This document shows, in pieces, positions 23,162 to 30,479 of a stretch of DNA of 31,334 bases. Within the stretch, counting starts at the first letter, position 1; each line of letters starts with the position of its first letter. The DNA is from DUOX01 sp050944015 (GTDB lineage: Bacteria > Bacillota > Clostridia > Oscillospirales > Oscillospiraceae): NCBI GenBank assembly GCA_050944015.1, contig JBMNQG010000017.1, forward strand, positions 1 to 31,334, in the 5' to 3' direction. Made by a program: the position numbers and the translations under genes. The notes beneath the pieces were generated by a model that saw only the letters and a program-made list of their open reading frames with translations, was not told where the DNA came from and ran no database searches.

Positions 23162-23190
23162 TTGATTTAAGGGCGAAAATACCTTATAAT
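23162..23190 (+). promoter_or_regulatory. SigA promoter of pyc
   Basis: TTGATT (23162-23167), 17 bases, TATAAT (23185-23190), 73 bases before the pyc start. Confidence 0.75.
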
Positions 23191-23262
23191 TAAGAAAAAA
23201 TGCCAAACACGCGTCATTTACACAGCACCTATTCTGCAATTTTCTGAGATGGAGGCTTCAAA

Positions 23263-26200
23263 TTGGAAAGGAAAATAAAAAAGGTCCTGGTGGCCAACCG
23301 CGGGGAAATAGCGGTCCGAATAATCCGGGCCTGCCATGACCTAGGGTTATCCACGGTAGCCATATACTCAAAAGAGGACATATATTCCCTGTTCCGCACC
23401 AAAGCGGACGAGTCGTACCTCATTGGCGAAAACCTCAGCCCCCTGGGTGCTTATCTGGCGATAGACGAGATTATCGGCCTTGCCAAGCGCAAGAACGTGG
23501 ACGCCATCCACCCCGGCTACGGCTTCCTGGCCGAAAACGCCAAATTCGCCAAGGCCTGCGAGGATGCCGGCATCATTTTCATCGGCCCCACTTCCCAGAT
23601 ACTCAGCCAGATGGGCGACAAGCTCAACGCGAAAACCATTGCGGACCGCTGCGGCGTCCCCACAATTCCCGGCTGCAGAGACCCTCTCAAGAATGTGGAC
23701 GAGGCCCTGGAAATGGCGGAGAGCTTCGGCTATCCCGTCATTTTGAAGGCGGCCGCGGGCGGCGGCGGGCGCGGCATGCGCAGCTGCTACACTCCCCAGG
23801 ACGTGAGAGACGCCTTCCCCCTGGTGAGGAGCGAGGCGGAGAAGGCTTTCGGCAGCGGCGACATTTTCATTGAAAAATACCTTGTGGAGCCCAAGCACAT
23901 CGAGGTTCAGATACTGGCCGACAAGCACGGCAACGTGGTGCACCTGTACGAGCGCGACTGCTCGGTCCAGCGCCGCTACCAGAAGGTTATAGAGTTCACT
24001 CCTGCCTTTACAATTCCCAAGGAAATCCGGGACAGACTCTGCGAGGACGCTGTAAAGATAGCGAAAGCCGTAAACTACGTGAACGCCGGAACCGTGGAGT
24101 TTTTGGTGGATAAGTCCGGCAGCTATTACTTTATTGAAATGAACCCCAGAATTCAGGTGGAGCACACCGTCACCGAAATGGTTACGGGAATCGACATTGT
24201 CCGCTCCCAGATTCTGATTGCCGAGGGGCTGCCCCTGTCCCACCACCTCATTGGAATACCCGACCAGAGCGCCGTCGTCAGCCGGGGCTATTCCATCCAG
24301 TGCCGCGTCACTACCGAGGACCCCCAAAACAATTTTGCCCCGGACACCGGCAAAATTACCGCCTACCGCTCCGGCGGCGGCTTCGGCGTGCGCCTTGACG
24401 GCGGCAACGCCTATACCGGCGCCGAGATTTCCCCCTATTACGACAGCCTGCTGGTGAAAATCACCACTCTCGACTCCACCTTTGAAGGGTCATGCCTCAA
24501 GGCCCTGCGCTCCCTGGGAGAAACCCGGGTTCGCGGTGTCAAGACCAACATGTCCTTCCTGGCCAACATACTCAACCACCCCACCTTCCGGGCAGGCCGC
24601 TGCCACACCAAGTTCATAGACGAGACCCCCGAGCTTTTCAAGGTGGAGGACCCCAAGGACAGGGCCACGAAGCTGCTGAAATACATAGGCAACATCATGG
24701 TAAACGACCCCACCGCCGGACAAAAGCAGTACGACCATCCCCGCTATCCCAAAGTCAGCGGCAATCCCCCCAGGGAGGGCTTAAAGCAGCTTTTGGACCG
24801 GGAAGGCCCTGAAGCCGTCAAAAAGTGGGTGCTGGAGCAGAAAAAGCTCCTCATCTGCGACACCACAATGCGCGACGCCCACCAGTCCCTGCTGGCCACA
24901 AGGCTCCGCACCCTGGACATGGTGAAGGCAGCCAAGGCCACCTCGGAAACCCTGGCGGACGCTTTCTCCCTGGAGATGTGGGGCGGCGCCACCTTCGACG
25001 TGGCGTACCGCTACCTCTACGAGAACCCCTGGGAGAGGCTTGACGTCCTGAGGAAGGAAATCCCCAACATCCTCTTCCAAATGCTACTGCGGGGGGCCAA
25101 CGCCGTGGGCTACACCAACTACCCCGACAACGTGGTCAAGGCCTTCATCCGAGAAGCCGCCAGAAGCGGCATTGACGTATTCCGGGTCTTCGACTCCCTG
25201 AACTGGATTCCCGGCATGGAGCTCTGCCTGGAGGAAGTGGCCTCCTGCAACAAGATTGCCGAAGCCACTATCTGCTATACCGGCAACATCCTGGACCCCA
25301 GGCGCGACAAATATACCTTGAAATATTATGTAAACCTCGCCAAGGAGCTGGAGAAGCGCGGGGCCCACATGCTGGCCATTAAGGACATGTCCGGACTTCT
25401 CAAGCCCTACGCGGCCAAGAAGCTGGTCAAGACCCTCAAGGAGGAAATCGGCATTCCCGTTCACCTCCACAGCCACGACACCAGCGGCAACCAGATAGCC
25501 GCCTACCTGCTGGCGGCGGAGGCGGGAGTGGACATTGTGGACTGCGCCATTGCCAGCATGTCCTCCCTGACCAGCCAGCCCTCCCTCAACTCCCTGGTGG
25601 CCGCCATGCAGGACACCGACCGCAACACCGGCCTGGACTTGCGGAAGCTGGAGGAGCTTTCCGACTACTGGGAGGACGTCCGCAAGCGCTACAACGATTT
25701 CGAGTCCGGCCTGAAGACGCCCATGACGGAAATCTACCGATACGAGATACCCGGCGGCCAGTACACGAACCTGCGTCCTCAGGTGGAGAGCCTGGGGCTC
25801 GGGCACCGCTTCGACGAAGTGCGGGAGATGTTCGTGACCGTCAACGAGATGCTGGGCGACATCGTGAAGGTGACCCCCTCCTCCAAGATGGTGGGCGACC
25901 TGGCCATATTCATGGTGCAGAACGACCTGACACCCGAAAACATCGTGGAAAAGGGCGAGGCCCTCACCTTCCCCGACTCCGTCGTCAGCTACTTTAAGGG
26001 CATGATGGGCCAGCCGGCCTGGGGCTTCCCCAAGGATTTGCAGAGAGTTGTGCTTAAGGGCGAGGAGCCCATCACATGCCGGCCCGGCGAGCTGCTGCCT
26101 CCCGCCGACTTCGACGCCATCAGGAAGCACCTTTCGACCCTCAAGGAGAACCCCACGGACAGGGACGTCATCAGCTGGTGCCTGTACCCCAAGGTGGTGG

Positions 26201-26688
26201 AGGACTTCCTGAAGATACGGGAGGAATACGGCTATATATCCAGGCTGGAAAGCCACGTGTTCTTCCACGGCCTGGCCGTGGGCGAGACCACCACGGTGGA
26301 CATAGAGGAAGGCAAGACCCTGGTAATCAAGTACCTGGGCCTCGGCGACCTGAACGAGGACGGGACCCGCACCGTTCAATTCCAGCTCAACGGCGCGCTT
26401 AGGGACGTCTACGTGGCGGATAAGAAGGCCGAGGAAAACATCAAAAAAGTCGTCATGGCAGACCCCAACGACAAGAGCCAGATTGGCGCCTCCATCCCCG
26501 GCTCAGTCAGCAAGGTGCTGGTGAAGGCCGGCGACAAGGTGGCGGAAAACCAGGTCATCGCCATTGTGGAGGCCATGAAGATGGAAACCAACGTGGTGGC
26601 CCGCATGCCCGGCACCGTGGAGGAGCTCTTCATAGCTCCCGGGCAGACGATAAAGGCCGGCGAACTGCTGGCAGTCATCAAGAGCTAG
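23263..26688 (+). CDS. pyc: Pyruvate carboxylase (biotin-dependent, single chain)
   Basis: TTG 23263 is seven bases after GGAGG and opens MERKIKKVLVANRGEIAVRI. The 1141-residue protein has the complete Pyc order. The biotin carboxylase domain (about 1-455) has ATP loop KAAAGGGGRGMR and EMNPRIQVEHTVTE. The carboxyltransferase domain (about 525-810) starts at LLICDTTMRDAHQSLLATR, with the metal-binding HLHSHDTSGN. A PYC allosteric/tetramerisation region follows. The biotin carrier domain has Lys1106 in EAMKMET. It carboxylates pyruvate to oxaloacetate with ATP and bicarbonate, refilling the TCA/succinate branch or supporting gluconeogenesis. Length is typical (about 1140-1150). It is monocistronic with its own promoter and terminator. 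Confidence 0.97.
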   Translation: MERKIKKVLVANRGEIAVRIIRACHDLGLSTVAIYSKEDIYSLFRTKADESYLIGENLSPLGAYLAIDEIIGLAKRKNVDAIHPGYGFLAENAKFAKACEDAGIIFIGPTSQILSQMGDKLNAKTIADRCGVPTIPGCRDPLKNVDEALEMAESFGYPVILKAAAGGGGRGMRSCYTPQDVRDAFPLVRSEAEKAFGSGDIFIEKYLVEPKHIEVQILADKHGNVVHLYERDCSVQRRYQKVIEFTPAFTIPKEIRDRLCEDAVKIAKAVNYVNAGTVEFLVDKSGSYYFIEMNPRIQVEHTVTEMVTGIDIVRSQILIAEGLPLSHHLIGIPDQSAVVSRGYSIQCRVTTEDPQNNFAPDTGKITAYRSGGGFGVRLDGGNAYTGAEISPYYDSLLVKITTLDSTFEGSCLKALRSLGETRVRGVKTNMSFLANILNHPTFRAGRCHTKFIDETPELFKVEDPKDRATKLLKYIGNIMVNDPTAGQKQYDHPRYPKVSGNPPREGLKQLLDREGPEAVKKWVLEQKKLLICDTTMRDAHQSLLATRLRTLDMVKAAKATSETLADAFSLEMWGGATFDVAYRYLYENPWERLDVLRKEIPNILFQMLLRGANAVGYTNYPDNVVKAFIREAARSGIDVFRVFDSLNWIPGMELCLEEVASCNKIAEATICYTGNILDPRRDKYTLKYYVNLAKELEKRGAHMLAIKDMSGLLKPYAAKKLVKTLKEEIGIPVHLHSHDTSGNQIAAYLLAAEAGVDIVDCAIASMSSLTSQPSLNSLVAAMQDTDRNTGLDLRKLEELSDYWEDVRKRYNDFESGLKTPMTEIYRYEIPGGQYTNLRPQVESLGLGHRFDEVREMFVTVNEMLGDIVKVTPSSKMVGDLAIFMVQNDLTPENIVEKGEALTFPDSVVSYFKGMMGQPAWGFPKDLQRVVLKGEEPITCRPGELLPPADFDAIRKHLSTLKENPTDRDVISWCLYPKVVEDFLKIREEYGYISRLESHVFFHGLAVGETTTVDIEEGKTLVIKYLGLGDLNEDGTRTVQFQLNGALRDVYVADKKAEENIKKVVMADPNDKSQIGASIPGSVSKVLVKAGDKVAENQVIAIVEAMKMETNVVARMPGTVEELFIAPGQTIKAGELLAVIKS

Positions 26689-26698
26689 CAAAAAGCTG

Positions 26699-26727
26699 TT
26701 TCAAATACAGGGCAAACATGGTATAAT
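26699..26727 (+). promoter_or_regulatory. Possible promoter embedded in the pyc terminator hairpin
   Basis: TTTCAA (26699-26704), 17 bases, TATAAT (26722-26727). The -10 box forms part of the left arm of the hairpin at 26714-26756. If it is used, it would drive the AI-2E/ZIP pair; otherwise these genes lack a visible promoter. Confidence 0.4.
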
Positions 26728-26758
26728 AGTCAAAAAGAGGTTGTTATACCATGTTTTT
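26714..26758 (+). terminator. Terminator after pyc
   Basis: A 13-bp perfect stem AAACATGGTATAA/TTATACCATGTTT (26714-26726 and 26744-26756) has a 17-base loop, ending in TTTTT (26754-26758). It lies 26 bases after the pyc stop. The stem is AT-rich and the loop long, so termination may be partial. Confidence 0.65.
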
Positions 26759-26834
26759 ATATCCGCCTTAAAATTTAATGACGGCTTTTTCGGACGCGGG
26801 TTTTTATTTTTTGTGCAAATCTGGGGGTAAAACT

Positions 26835-28004
26835 ATGGACCTGAACAAGCGCAGGGTGTTCATAATAAACATAGCGTACTGGGCGATAATACTCGCCATC
26901 GTGTACCTGCTTTTCAAGTACCTGATAAACCTGGTCATGCCCTTTGTTCTTGCGCTTATATTCTCCTCGATTCTGCGCCCCGTGGTCCGTTTTCTGTCCA
27001 AAAAGTGCCGCATTAGGCACAATATCGCGGCTATTTTATGCGTCCTTCTGTTTTTCGCCATCATCGGCGGCCTGGGCATTCTGGTTCTGGCCAAGATGGC
27101 AAGCGGCGCCGCGGATCTTATATCCACCCTGCCTAAGGTTTACACCACAGCCATTGAGCCGGGGCTCCGGAACCTCATGGAAAACATCCAGGATTTCGCC
27201 TCCCGGTTCGACCCTGCGGTGGTGGAGATGGTGGAGAGCTTCACTCCGGAGCTTATTTCCACGGTGGGCAACACCGTATCCAGGTTTTCCATGTCCGCGG
27301 TATCCGCCCTGTCCGGTATCGCCGCGAAGCTGCCCGGCATTCTCCTGGACTGCGTCATCTGCGTAATCGCCACCGTGTTTATGTCCGTGGACTACGACCG
27401 CATGACGTCCTTCATAATGCGGCAGCTGCCCGGCAGGGCGAAAAAGCTGGCCATAGACATAAAAAACAGCCTTTATATGGTCATCCTGCGCTACGGCAAG
27501 TCATACCTTCTCATTCTCTTTATCACCTTTTTGGAAATCGCCGTAGGGCTGCTTATAATAGGGGTAAAGAAGGCGGTGCTTATAGCCTTCCTGATTGCGG
27601 TCTTCGACATTTTCCCCATTGTGGGCGCCGGCCTGGTGCTGGTTTCCTGGGCGGTCATCACTTTCATACAGGGCAACGTGGCCAGGGGCATCGGTCTGAT
27701 GCTGCTTTACGTCATCGTGGTGGTGGTGCGCCAGATAATCGAGCCAAAAATAATAGGCAAGCATGTGGGGCTGCATCCCCTGATTACCCTGATATGCATG
27801 TTTGTGGGCGGCAGCCTCTTCGGGGCCGTGGGCCTGCTGGCCGTGCCCCTTACCGCCGCCATTATCCAAAACCTCAACATCAGCGGCGCAATCAGGCTGT
27901 TTAAGACTCCGGAGGAGCCGGCCGACGGCGAGGCGAAAACAAAAGCCAGGAAGACCAGCTACCCGCCGGAGGAGCCCCCGCAGTCCGGGGAGACGGCCGA
28001 ATAA
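26835..28004 (+). CDS. AI-2E family membrane transporter (YtvI/PerM-like)
   Basis: I use ATG 26835 (MDLNKRRVFIINIAYWAIIL) after GGGGG; the ATG at 26778 lacks a ribosome site. The 389-residue protein has the family layout. Two N-terminal membrane helices (about 9-50) precede a short basic loop and a third helix. A soluble central region follows (about 95-190, TLPKVYTTAIEPGLRNLME...). A cluster of helices then contains YGKSYLLILFITFLEIAVGL, AVFDIFPIVGAGLVLVSWA and IEPKIIGKHVGLHPLITLIC. The C-terminal 40 residues are a hydrophilic Pro/Glu/Lys tail. Family members export varied small molecules or ions; the AI-2 link is historical and the substrate here is unknown. The ZIP gene follows 30 bases later, probably in the same transcript. 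Confidence 0.9.
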   Translation: MDLNKRRVFIINIAYWAIILAIVYLLFKYLINLVMPFVLALIFSSILRPVVRFLSKKCRIRHNIAAILCVLLFFAIIGGLGILVLAKMASGAADLISTLPKVYTTAIEPGLRNLMENIQDFASRFDPAVVEMVESFTPELISTVGNTVSRFSMSAVSALSGIAAKLPGILLDCVICVIATVFMSVDYDRMTSFIMRQLPGRAKKLAIDIKNSLYMVILRYGKSYLLILFITFLEIAVGLLIIGVKKAVLIAFLIAVFDIFPIVGAGLVLVSWAVITFIQGNVARGIGLMLLYVIVVVVRQIIEPKIIGKHVGLHPLITLICMFVGGSLFGAVGLLAVPLTAAIIQNLNISGAIRLFKTPEEPADGEAKTKARKTSYPPEEPPQSGETAE

Positions 28005-28034
28005 AACGCAAGCGGGAGGAAGAAACAGTACATT

Positions 28035-28811
28035 ATGAAGTCCATACTGGTTGTGAGCGCAACTGCGCTGGGCGTGGGCGGAGCCACCGCCGTGGGCGCT
28101 GTTTTGGGTTTTCTTTTAAAGCGCATTCCCCACAGGTACAACGACGCCATTCTGGGCTTTGCGGCCGGCGTGATGCTGGCTGCGTCCGTTTTTGGCCTGA
28201 TTATCCCCGCCCTGGAATCCGGCGGCAAATACGGGGTTGTGACAGTCACCCTGGGAATTATCGCTGGGGCGCTGCTCCTCAGCTACCTGGACAGGGTCAT
28301 GCCCCATCTGCACCACCTGATAGGCGTGGAGGGCGTCAAAGAGGAAGCCCACGCCGAGGGTACGGAAAAGCTGGACAAGCTGCTTCTGTTTGTGCTGGCC
28401 ATAGCCATACATAACTTTCCGGAAGGGCTGGCGGCCGGCGTCAGCTTCGGCACGGGGGATATGGGCGACGCCCTTGTGGTGGCCGGGGGCATAGCCCTCC
28501 AGAACATACCCGAAGGTATGGTCATCATCTCCCCTCTCGTCATTTCCGGCATCAGCCGGGGCCGCGCCCTGGCCATTGCCCTTGCCACCGGCCTGGTGGA
28601 GGTGGCGGGCACCTTTTTCGGGTACTTTGCCGTATCCATCTCCGGGGCCATCCTGCCCTTCGCCCTGGCATTCGCGGGCGGCACCATGCTTTACGTCATC
28701 AGCGACGAGATGATACCCGAAACCCACAGCCACGGTTACGAAAAGAGCGCCACCTTTTCCATAATCGCCGGCTTTATCGTGGTCATGATAATGGACTTTC
28801 TAATTGCGTAG
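28035..28811 (+). CDS. ZIP family divalent metal transporter (ZupT-like)
   Basis: The start at ATG 28035 is chosen for frame and homology, though GGGAGG lies a long 15 bases upstream. The 258-residue protein has eight predicted membrane helices. Helix IV has HNFPEG (126-131) and helix V has QNIPEG (156-161), the binuclear metal site of ZIP proteins. The variable cytoplasmic loop is His/Glu-rich (MPHLHHLIGVEGVKEEAHAE, 89-108). A late DEMIPETHSHG segment adds further ligands. It imports Zn2+ and possibly Fe2+ or Mn2+. In ZupT-type proteins the second motif is usually HNxPEG; here the first residue is Gln, a common bacterial variant. Confidence 0.92.
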   Translation: MKSILVVSATALGVGGATAVGAVLGFLLKRIPHRYNDAILGFAAGVMLAASVFGLIIPALESGGKYGVVTVTLGIIAGALLLSYLDRVMPHLHHLIGVEGVKEEAHAEGTEKLDKLLLFVLAIAIHNFPEGLAAGVSFGTGDMGDALVVAGGIALQNIPEGMVIISPLVISGISRGRALAIALATGLVEVAGTFFGYFAVSISGAILPFALAFAGGTMLYVISDEMIPETHSHGYEKSATFSIIAGFIVVMIMDFLIA

Positions 28812-28828
28812 AAATATAGTCTTTTCTG

Positions 28829-28851
28829 CCCCGCCGGGCTGGCCGGCGGGG
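28829..28851 (+). terminator. Hairpin after the ZIP gene, weak terminator candidate
   Basis: A 9-bp all-GC stem with a five-base loop, 17 bases after the stop codon. The following ACAAATTTA lacks a run of T, so intrinsic termination is uncertain; it may instead protect the 3' end. Confidence 0.4.
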
Positions 28852-29057
28852 ACAAATTTATGCTAAGCCAGGCTCCCACCTATATCCCCCATTGCGCTGT
28901 TTTTGGTACGAAACCATGCAAACAAAACACCTATACCTTATAATAATTATAACCCCCCGCCGGCAGCGGGGGGTTCTCATGGGGGCGCTAGAATCTCATC
29001 GCGTCAACAGCCGGCGCAAGCTTCTTCCCCGCCCAAAATAAACCGGCGGGGAAAGGG

Positions 29058-29086
29058 TTGATATGGTGCGGTCTTTGTGGTATCTT
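29058..29086 (+). promoter_or_regulatory. SigA promoter of the M20 amidohydrolase gene
   Basis: TTGATA (29058-29063), 17 bases, TATCTT (29081-29086), beginning five bases after the third GC hairpin and about 70 bases before the start codon. Confidence 0.65.
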
Positions 29087-29154
29087 TAAAAAACGCTACA
29101 TATTAGAGATTTAAATAGAATATGCAGTTACGGCAGCAAACACGGAGGGATAAT

Positions 29155-30315
29155 TTGAAGCTACATACGGATGTGGCCGCTCTTTCGGACAAATGCAGGC
29201 AGCTCAGGCAGGACCTGCACCGCATGCCGGAAACGGCTTTCGAGGAGCATAGCACCCAGGCTTATATCATAAACGAACTGAAGCGGTATTCGCCCGACAG
29301 CATACAGACCCTGGCGGGGACGGGCGTAAAAGCGGTGTTTTACGCTCCAGGCGCGGAAACGACGATAGCCTTCCGGGCCGATATGGACGGCCTGCAGATT
29401 GACGAGCTGACGGAAAGCGCCTACGTTTCGGAGCACCCGGGAAAAATGCACGCCTGCGGCCACGACGGGCACATGACCGTCCTCCTGCTTCTGGCGGGGT
29501 TTATCCACCGGTACAGGGAGCAGCTTAAAACCAACGTGGTGCTGCTCTTTCAGCCCGCGGAAGAAGGCGGGGGCGGGGCGAAAAGGATGATAGATGAAGG
29601 GGCCCTGCAGAACCCCCGTGTGGACAGAATCTACGGCCTGCATGTCTGGCCCTTCGTGGAAAAGGGCAAAATCGGCGTGCGCTGGGGCCCCATGATGGCC
29701 AAAACCAGCGAGTTCGACATTATCGTCCACGGCGTAAGCGCCCACGGCGCCAGCCCCCAGATGGGAGTGGACGCCGTGGTGGTGGCCGCCGAGTTTATAC
29801 TCATGCTGCAGACCGCCATAACCCGCAACCTGGACCCCCATCAGGACGCCCTGCTCACCATAGGCAAAATTCAGGGAGGCGTTGCCCGGAACATTATCGC
29901 CGACAAGGTGGTCATGAACGCCACTCTGAGAGTTTTCTCCACCGAAGTATTTGAAAACCTCACAAGCCGCATCAGGGCGATGGCGGACGGGCTCTCCCTT
30001 GCTACCGGCGCCGCCTTCGAGGTGGTAACGAAGATGCAGTACCCCCGGGTAGACAACCCCAGGTACATGGTGGAGGACTTTTACAACTATGTGGACATGG
30101 AGGACGTGGTGCTGGTGGAGCCGGTCATGGCGGCGGAGGACTTCTCCTGCTACCAGAAGGAGATTCCCGGCCTGTTCTTCTTCCTGGGCGTAGGCGGCGG
30201 GAAAAACCGGCGGCCACTACACAGCGGCCTTTTCGATTTCGACGAGGACGCCCTGTTGTACGGGGTGGAAATCTACCGCCGAATACTGGGCCTGGGGCAT
30301 AGCGAAACCGGATAA
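29155..30315 (+). CDS. M20-family amidohydrolase (HipO/AbgB-like N-acyl-amino-acid hydrolase)
   Basis: TTG 29155 (MKLHTDVAALSDKCRQLRQD) lies six bases after GGAGGG; the ATG at 29122 has no ribosome site. The 386-residue enzyme shows RQDLHRMPETAFEEHSTQAY, the metal-binding MHACGHDGHM (Cys101, His103), and catalytic Glu136-Glu137 in FQPAEEGGGGAKRMI. GLHVWPF, the dimerisation-domain His in VSAHGASPQMGVDA, and the late ligand HSGLFDFDEDAL complete the set. It would hydrolyse an N-acyl or aminoacyl amide bond (acetyl-, hippuryl- or indole-conjugates are known for the family) with one or two divalent metals. It is cytosolic and monocistronic. The substrate is unknown. Confidence 0.93.
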   Translation: MKLHTDVAALSDKCRQLRQDLHRMPETAFEEHSTQAYIINELKRYSPDSIQTLAGTGVKAVFYAPGAETTIAFRADMDGLQIDELTESAYVSEHPGKMHACGHDGHMTVLLLLAGFIHRYREQLKTNVVLLFQPAEEGGGGAKRMIDEGALQNPRVDRIYGLHVWPFVEKGKIGVRWGPMMAKTSEFDIIVHGVSAHGASPQMGVDAVVVAAEFILMLQTAITRNLDPHQDALLTIGKIQGGVARNIIADKVVMNATLRVFSTEVFENLTSRIRAMADGLSLATGAAFEVVTKMQYPRVDNPRYMVEDFYNYVDMEDVVLVEPVMAAEDFSCYQKEIPGLFFFLGVGGGKNRRPLHSGLFDFDEDALLYGVEIYRRILGLGHSETG

Positions 30316-30328
30316 TTAAAATAACAAG

Positions 30329-30357
30329 AGCGCGCCTTAAAAAAGGGCGCGCTTTTC
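30329..30357 (+). terminator. Terminator after the M20 gene
   Basis: Stem AGCGCGCC/GGCGCGCT (30329-30336 and 30346-30353), nine-base A-rich loop, then TTTCT; starts 13 bases after the stop codon. Confidence 0.85.
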
Positions 30358-30400
30358 TGCAATAAAAATTACCGTTATTATTAATTTCTAATTGTAAAAG

Positions 30401-30429
30401 TTCACACAATAGTATATATTTAGTATAAT
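30401..30429 (+). promoter_or_regulatory. SigA promoter of the UroD-family gene
   Basis: TTCACA (30401-30406), 17 bases, TATAAT (30424-30429), 50 bases before the start codon. Confidence 0.75.
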
Positions 30430-30479
30430 CTAATATGTGCAATTTAATTAAAACGTTCTACATAAAAGGAGGAAGTGCC

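Larger units (their letters stand above)
28812..29154. other. Gene-free stretch with three GC-rich hairpins
   Basis: No coding frame is supported here. Three strong inverted repeats stand out. Hairpin 1 is CCCCGCCGG/CCGGCGGGG (28829-28837 and 28843-28851). Hairpin 2 is AACCCCCCGC/GCGGGGGGTT (28951-28960 and 28966-28975). Hairpin 3 is TTCCCCGCC/GGCGGGGAA (29025-29033 and 29045-29053). None has a proper T tract on the plus strand. The first may end the ZIP transcript. The M20 promoter lies at 29058-29086. Confidence 0.6.

Noticed and set aside
21375..23165. A 596-codon plus-strand open frame
   Set aside because: Antisense to the SPT-like and SDR genes, both of which have complete motif sets; the translation resembles no protein family.
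23347..23355. TTATCCACG, a near DnaA box, considered with parS as a sign of the replication origin
   Set aside because: It is a single copy inside the pyc coding sequence, without further boxes, an AT-rich unwinding element or dnaA/dnaN nearby. The parS site suggests proximity to the origin but the origin is not in this window.
25084..26379. A 431-codon minus-strand open frame
   Set aside because: Antisense to the carboxyltransferase half of pyruvate carboxylase; composition artefact without domain or ribosome site.
28861..28915. Minus-strand ATATAGGTGGGAGCCT, recalling a conserved piece of 23S rRNA
   Set aside because: The resemblance covers little more than a dozen bases, with no flanking rRNA sequence; treated as coincidence.
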